Shown one piece after another: positions 59,711 to 64,000 of a stretch of DNA of 64,000 bases (position 1 is its first letter; every line of letters starts with the position of its first letter). A program made the position numbers and the translations under genes. The notes below the pieces were generated by a model, which searched no databases, was not told the DNA's origin, and was given only the letters and a program-made list of their open reading frames with translations. The DNA is taken from positions 231,330 through 295,329 of the forward strand of contig JAHJIJ010000011.1 in assembly GCA_018823325.1 (NCBI GenBank). Reading direction: 5' to 3'. This stretch comes from Alphaproteobacteria bacterium. GTDB lineage: Bacteria; Pseudomonadota; Alphaproteobacteria; Sphingomonadales; Sphingomonadaceae.

Positions 59711-60631
59711 CTAAAGTCGCAGTCCGGTCGTCTCTGGCAGACCCGCCATCAGGTTGAGGTTCTGCACCGCCGCGCCCGAGGCGCCCTTGCCGAGATTGTC
59801 GAGCGCCGCCACCAGGCGGATCTGCGCGCTCGCCTGGTCGGCGAAGACGAACAGCCGCATGGTGTCCTTGTCCTGCAGCAGCTCGATCGGCAGCGTCGCC
59901 GGCTCATATCCATCCGCCATGCTGATGATCGGCGATCCAGCATAATGGTCCGCCAGCGCCGCGCGCAGGCTCTGCGCATCGCCGGAGATCATGTCCCGAT
60001 GCAGCGGCACGTCCACGATCATGCCGGAATAAACCGGGACGACAGCGGGCGAGAAAAGCGGGCGATGCGCCAAGCCGCAGCGCGCCTGCATCTCCGGCAC
60101 ATGCTTGTGGCCAAGGGTCAGGGCATAGGTGCGATACGCGCTTGGCGCCCCATCCGCGCCTTCATACTCCGCGATCATCGCCTTGCCGCCGCCCGAATAG
60201 CCCGAGGCGGCATTGCAGGTGAGGGGCGCGTCTGCCGGGATCAGCCCGGCCTTCACCAGTGGCGCGACCAGCGCGATGAAGCCGGTCGAGTAGCAGCCCG
60301 GATTGCTCACGAACCGCGCCTGCGCCACGGCCTCGTGCCCGAAGATTTCCGGCAGGCCAAAAACCCACCCGTCCGCCACGCGGTGCGCGGTTGAGGCGTC
60401 GATCACCCGCGTACGCTCATTGGCGATCATCTGCACTGATTGCCGCGCCGCATCGTCGGGCAGGCAGAGAATGACGATATCCGCCGCGTTGATCGCCTCG
60501 GCGCGCGCGCCATCGTCCTTGCGGGCTTCGTCGCTCAGCGTGATGAGATCAAATTCGCTGCGCCGGTCCAGCCGTTCCCGGATCTGGATGCCGGTGGTCC
60601 CGGCGGCGCCGTCAATGAAAATCTTTGTCAT
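59711..60631 (-). CDS. argC: N-acetyl-gamma-glutamyl-phosphate reductase
   Basis: A 306-residue ArgC of the short type: KIFIDGAAGTTGIQIRERL (NADP-binding), DIVILCLPDDAARQSV, SNPGCYSTGFIALVAPLVKA with the catalytic Cys, CNAASGYSGGGKAMIAEY and GHKHVPEMQARCGL. It reduces N-acetylglutamyl phosphate to the semialdehyde in arginine synthesis. ATG 60631 overlaps the stop of the NlpC/P60 gene (ATGA), so the two are co-transcribed although functionally unrelated. Confidence 0.94.
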   Translation of the reverse strand: MTKIFIDGAAGTTGIQIRERLDRRSEFDLITLSDEARKDDGARAEAINAADIVILCLPDDAARQSVQMIANERTRVIDASTAHRVADGWVFGLPEIFGHEAVAQARFVSNPGCYSTGFIALVAPLVKAGLIPADAPLTCNAASGYSGGGKAMIAEYEGADGAPSAYRTYALTLGHKHVPEMQARCGLAHRPLFSPAVVPVYSGMIVDVPLHRDMISGDAQSLRAALADHYAGSPIISMADGYEPATLPIELLQDKDTMRLFVFADQASAQIRLVAALDNLGKGASGAAVQNLNLMAGLPETTGLRL

Positions 60632-61533
60632 GTCGTAATCCTGCGCCGGCCAGTCACCGGCTGCTCATGCGTGTCGCGGAGCCGCGCGACGACGTCGTCC
60701 AGCGGCTCGATGGTCACGGCCATCGCGTGGGCATTGGCATGGATCAGGCGTTCGCCATCCACCATCAGCCCCACATGACCGGGGAAGAAGATGATGTCGC
60801 CTCGTCGGAGCGCAGCATTGTCGCCCAGCGCTTCGCCAATGGCTTCGGTCTGCTGGTCGGTGTCGCGCGGCGCGGCGATGCCGCAGGCGGCGAGCGCCAT
60901 CTGCACCAGCCCGGAGCAGTCGACGCCCAGGCCCCGACCGCCCCACACATAAGGAGCGCCCAGATAGCGCTCGGCTACGGCCACCCAGTCATGCTCGGTG
61001 TCGTCGATGGCGCGGACATGGCGCTGGTGGACGAACCCGTCGTCCACCGCGAGAAAGTCACCCTCGGCAGTGCCGGAAACACGCGCGCCGGCGGGCAGCA
61101 TCTGCTGCACCGGCGTCTTGATGTCCGCCGCCGCGAACACCGGCGTCACGCCGCGCGTGACATGGGTCGGCGCAACGGGCTCGCCGAGTGCATCGAGCGG
61201 CACATAGCCGACATAGTGATCGTGCCCGCAATAGCCCCAGGCCCAGCCGCTGCGCGCATCGAGCATGTGGAAGGCCTCGCCATGCAGCAGTTCGCTCACC
61301 GCGCTGGCAGCAGCGTCAGGGGCGCCCCGCAGCATCGCGGAAGCGGCAGTGCAGTTGCGGGCGACCGGTGCAGCATAATGCGGCGCGAAGTAGAGATCGG
61401 CCAGCGCAACGTCGGCCAGATCGGCGCGGATCGCGCGCACGCGCGGATCGTAGCTGTGGGAGGTCCCATCCAGCTTCACGCTTTTGCGTTCGGGCGACGA
61501 CGCCACTTTAACCCCGGCGATGGTCTGATGCAT
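60628..61533 (-). CDS. NlpC/P60 (C40) peptidase with SH3-like domains
   Basis: A 301-residue protein. N-terminal bacterial-SH3-like part: SELLHGEAFHMLDARSGWAW and YVGYVPLDALGEPV. C-terminal NlpC/P60 domain: GAPYVWGGRGLGVDCSGLVQ (catalytic Cys) and IIFFPGHVGLMVDGERLIHA (catalytic His). Similar to gamma-D-glutamyl-diamino-acid endopeptidases involved in peptidoglycan recycling. ATG 61533 is preferred to a TTG at 61569. Downstream of the M17 aminopeptidase gene on the same strand. Confidence 0.88.
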   Translation of the reverse strand: MHQTIAGVKVASSPERKSVKLDGTSHSYDPRVRAIRADLADVALADLYFAPHYAAPVARNCTAASAMLRGAPDAAASAVSELLHGEAFHMLDARSGWAWGYCGHDHYVGYVPLDALGEPVAPTHVTRGVTPVFAAADIKTPVQQMLPAGARVSGTAEGDFLAVDDGFVHQRHVRAIDDTEHDWVAVAERYLGAPYVWGGRGLGVDCSGLVQMALAACGIAAPRDTDQQTEAIGEALGDNAALRRGDIIFFPGHVGLMVDGERLIHANAHAMAVTIEPLDDVVARLRDTHEQPVTGRRRITT

Positions 61534-61623
61534 CGGCGCCCCCTGCGGCAAAACGGGCGGAAAGGTCAAGGGATACCGGTGGCCGCCGCATCGCTGTTGC
61601 CCGCATCGCGGGCGTCCTGGGGA

Positions 61624-63024
61624 TCACTCCGCTTTCGATCCGTAGCGCTTCTGCAACAGGGTGAAGGTCGCGCGCAGGCCCAGCGCCTCGCCGCCCTTGG
61701 GCCGCCCCGGCTTGGCGGTCGGTCGCCAGGCGAAGGTGTCGAAATGCGCCCAGACCGTCTTGTCCGGCACAAAGCGCTGCAGGAACAAAGCCGCTGTCGT
61801 CGCGCCAGCAAAGGGGCTGTCGCCGCTGTTGGAGAGGTCGGCAATGTCGCTCTTGAACAGGTCATTATACGGCGCCCACAGGGGCAGCCGCCAGAGCGGA
61901 TCGTCCACGTCCTTGGCGCAGCTCGCGAGTTCGTCGGCCAGCGCATCGTCATTGGTGAACAGTGCCGGCAGGTCCGGCCCCAGCGCCACACGCGCCGCGC
62001 CGGTGAGCGTAGCGAAATCCACGATCAGCTCGGGCTTTTCTTCACCCGCGCGCGTCAGCGCATCGCCCAGGATCAGGCGGCCTTCCGCATCGGTATTGCC
62101 GATCTCGACTGTCAGCCCCTTGCGGCTGCGCAGCACGTCGCCGGGGCGGAAGGCATTGCCGGCAATGGCATTTTCCGCAACCGGCAGCAGCAGGTGCAGG
62201 CGCACCGGCAACCCGGCGCCCATCACCAGATCGGCCAGCGCCAGCGCATGGGCTGCACCGCCCATGTCCTTCTTCATCAGCCGCATGCCCGAGGCCGGCT
62301 TGATGTCCAGCCCGCCCGTATCGAAGGTCACACCCTTGCCGACCAGCGCCACGCGCGGATGATCCTCGCGACCCCAGGCCAGTTCGATCAGCCGGGGCGC
62401 ATTGGCCCTGTCAGCCGCGCGCCCGACAGCGTGGATCATCGGATAGCCCGATTCGAGCGCATCGCCGCGCGTCACGCTCAGCGCCGCGCCGTTGCGCTCG
62501 GCGATCCTGCGCGCCTGCGCCTCAATCTCATCCGGCCCCATCTCGGCGGTCGGCGTATTGACCATGTCGCGCACCAGCGCCGTGGCGCGGGCTTGCGCGG
62601 CAGCGGCATCGATTGCGCCCGGCTTGCCGGTCAGCAACACGCGCGGGCCTTTGTCGTCCTTCTTCGCCTTGTAGCGCTCGAAGCGATATTGCGCGGTCAT
62701 CCAGCCGAAGATCGCCGGGCCCGGCTCACGCTCCGCCAGCCGATAGGTGCCCGCCGGCAGCACGGATGGCAGCTTGGAAAGACACCAGCTGGAGAGCGAA
62801 TGGACATTGGCGACGAAGCTCACCACGCTCCACTCATCGGCCTTCTCGCCCGGCAGGATGCCGTGGGCATAGGCCTTGGGCTGGAAATCCTGCGCCGCAA
62901 GGGCGGCGCGCTCGCGCTCCGTCCGGCTCGCCAGCCACGCCTCATGGCTCGCGGCATCGATGAGGTGGATGGGGCGGGCGGTCTGGCCCCCGTCGGGGCG
63001 CACGAGATCGGCTGGGTCCGTCAT
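61624..63024 (-). CDS. M17 leucyl aminopeptidase family protein
   Basis: A 466-residue aminopeptidase. VALVGKGVTFDTGGLDIKPA and MKKDMGGAAHALALADLVM give metal-binding residues. ENAIAGNAFRPGDVLRSRKG and the signature NTDAEGRLILGDALTRA follow in the catalytic C-terminal domain; the N-terminal third is the variable domain. It removes N-terminal residues and may act with the next gene in peptide recycling. ATG 63024. Confidence 0.92.
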   Translation of the reverse strand: MTDPADLVRPDGGQTARPIHLIDAASHEAWLASRTERERAALAAQDFQPKAYAHGILPGEKADEWSVVSFVANVHSLSSWCLSKLPSVLPAGTYRLAEREPGPAIFGWMTAQYRFERYKAKKDDKGPRVLLTGKPGAIDAAAAQARATALVRDMVNTPTAEMGPDEIEAQARRIAERNGAALSVTRGDALESGYPMIHAVGRAADRANAPRLIELAWGREDHPRVALVGKGVTFDTGGLDIKPASGMRLMKKDMGGAAHALALADLVMGAGLPVRLHLLLPVAENAIAGNAFRPGDVLRSRKGLTVEIGNTDAEGRLILGDALTRAGEEKPELIVDFATLTGAARVALGPDLPALFTNDDALADELASCAKDVDDPLWRLPLWAPYNDLFKSDIADLSNSGDSPFAGATTAALFLQRFVPDKTVWAHFDTFAWRPTAKPGRPKGGEALGLRATFTLLQKRYGSKAE

Positions 63025-63116
63025 AATGCAGGGTTAGAGCGCGCAAGAGCCCTCGGCAAGCAAAGGCTCATGGGTTAGGCTGGCAGCATCGGCATTGCGT
63101 AAAAAAGGACGCGCTC

Positions 63117-63944
63117 ATGGCTCCCCTCAAGACGGTAACGCTCATCGGCCTCTCCCTCGCGCTGGCTGCTTGCGGGGGCGAGACGATCGCCAACAACACG
63201 CAGGCGCCCGCCGCCAATGCGGCGAACGAGGCCGAGCCGGCCAATGCCGCGCAGGCCAATCTCGCTGAAGGCGGATCGGTCGCGTTCACGCAGGGCGAAT
63301 CCGAGTTTCGCATCAGCTGGCCCGCCACGGCCGCCGCCATTGCCCCGCTCGACGCGATGCTGCGCGAAGGCGCGAAGGCCCGGCGCAAGGAGACCGAAGA
63401 CGGCATCCGCGCCGAGCAGGCCGCCTCGAAGGAAGGCGGCTATCCCTTCCGCGGCTACAGCTACACCGAGGACTGGTCAGTCGCGGCGGACGTGCCCGCG
63501 CTGCTCGTGCTGCGCAGCGAGGGCTATAGCTACACCGGCGGCGCGCACGGCATGCCGCTGGTCAAGGTGCTTTACTGGGACAAGGCGGGCAACAAGGCGC
63601 TCGAAGCCGGCGACCTGTTCGACATCGCCGCGCTCGGTCGTGCGGTAAAGGATCGCTTCTGCACCGCCCTCGATGCCCAGCGCGCCGAGAAGCGCGGCGA
63701 GCCCGTCGGCAGCGGCGAGGGCAGCCCCATCCCGGAGTTCGACCAGTGCGTCGATCCGACCAAGCAGACCATCATCGCGGCATCATCGGGCGGCGGCGTG
63801 CTCAACCGCCTGCACTTCGTCATCATGCCCTATGAGGCCGGCCCCTATGCGGAAGGCATCTACGAGATCGAAGTGCCGGTGGATGCGGCGGTGCTGGGCG
63901 CAGTGAAGCCGGCGTGGAAGGGAGCGTTTGCGCGAGCGAACTAA
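63117..63944 (+). CDS. DUF3298/DUF4163-type lipoprotein
   Basis: A 275-residue protein. The signal peptide ends in LALAACGG (lipobox, Cys at about 19), followed by an Asn/Ala-rich linker (QAPAANAANEAEPANAAQAN). Residues about 65-160 resemble DUF4163/PdaC (FRGYSYTEDWSVAADVPALL, RSEGYSYTGGAHGMPLVKVL). The last 100 resemble DUF3298 (DLFDIAALGRAVKDRF, FVIMPYEAGPYAEGIYEIEV). The family is periplasmic, with unclear function. ATG 63117 lies 92 bp from the divergent M17 gene. Confidence 0.87.
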   Translation: MAPLKTVTLIGLSLALAACGGETIANNTQAPAANAANEAEPANAAQANLAEGGSVAFTQGESEFRISWPATAAAIAPLDAMLREGAKARRKETEDGIRAEQAASKEGGYPFRGYSYTEDWSVAADVPALLVLRSEGYSYTGGAHGMPLVKVLYWDKAGNKALEAGDLFDIAALGRAVKDRFCTALDAQRAEKRGEPVGSGEGSPIPEFDQCVDPTKQTIIAASSGGGVLNRLHFVIMPYEAGPYAEGIYEIEVPVDAAVLGAVKPAWKGAFARAN

Positions 63945-63964
63945 GCTGCCCATTCTCCCACCTC

Positions 63965-64000
63965 CCGTTCGTGTCGAGCGAAGTCGAGACACGCGAGCAC
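63965..64000. repeat. REP-like repeat, cut by the window end
   Basis: CCGTTCGTGTCGAGCGAAGT and the following GAGACACGCGAG match the left arm of the repeat at 59575-59699. Confidence 0.7.

Noticed and set aside
60625..63078. An 817-codon plus-strand open frame opposite the M17 and NlpC/P60 genes
   Set aside because: Antisense of two recognisable enzymes; composition typical of shadow frames.

Overview
The window looks like chromosome of a high-GC alphaproteobacterium of the sphingomonad type (Sphingomonas, Sphingobium or Sphingopyxis-like). This rests on a gene-transfer-agent-like structural cluster, the cell-cycle regulator family TrcR (DUF1013), DUF1192 and DUF2793 proteins, a polyproline OmpA, and repeated REP-like palindromes built on the motif TTCGACAAGCTCAGG or GTCGAGCGAAGTCGAGACAC.

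Region 1 (1-14.7 kb) is part of an integrative/conjugative-type element. Its backbone genes lie on the minus strand: DUF736, a 52-residue orphan, DUF2493, a Toprim primase-like protein, a large ParB-domain protein and DUF932. Several have conserved, apparently structured 5' leaders. A cargo island at 0.65-8.2 kb sits inside this backbone. Its plus-strand operon encodes AbiEi, AbiEii and an AcpS-type phosphopantetheinyl transferase. Divergent from it is a membrane-anchored dCTP-deaminase-fold protein. A converging minus-strand operon encodes an acyl-carrier-like protein, an XRE repressor, an ImmA/IrrE protease, a thymidylate-synthase homologue, a putative thymine-hypermodification (aGPT-pyrophosphorylase-like) protein and a MazG-like pyrophosphohydrolase. 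I regard this island as the best candidate for an undescribed system: a repressor/protease-controlled pathway acting on deoxynucleotides or DNA bases that may use a carrier-protein-tethered substrate.

Region 2 (14.8-26.4 kb) is a second defence block: a HEPN-motif protein, then a tightly coupled four-gene operon of AbiEi, AbiEii and two very large STAND-type NTPases. The first NTPase has an N-terminal PD-(D/E)xK-like nuclease, the second a degenerate-looking N-terminal domain.

Region 3 (26.4-39.7 kb) begins with an AT-rich gap and a LuxR-type solo regulator. A GTA/siphophage-like head and tail cluster follows: portal, frameshifted prohead protease, major capsid, connector, DUF3168, major tail, two tail chaperones, short tape measure, DUF2460 fusion, DUF2163, NlpC/P60, host-specificity protein and DUF2793. 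No terminase or head-closure gene is present in the window.

Region 4 (39.9-64 kb) is ordinary chromosome: OmpA, Bax1-family protein, GST, lipase-like hydrolase, ClpA, DUF1192, quinone oxidoreductase, LpxH-like phosphatase with a GT4 glycosyltransferase, TrcR, acyl-CoA ligase, sorbosone-dehydrogenase-like protein, DUF815 ATPase, a Sua5/TsaC tRNA-modification enzyme, a GT2 glycosyltransferase, MsrA, and an operon of M17 aminopeptidase, NlpC/P60 peptidase and ArgC. No rRNA, tRNA, CRISPR array, integrase or transposase was recognised.
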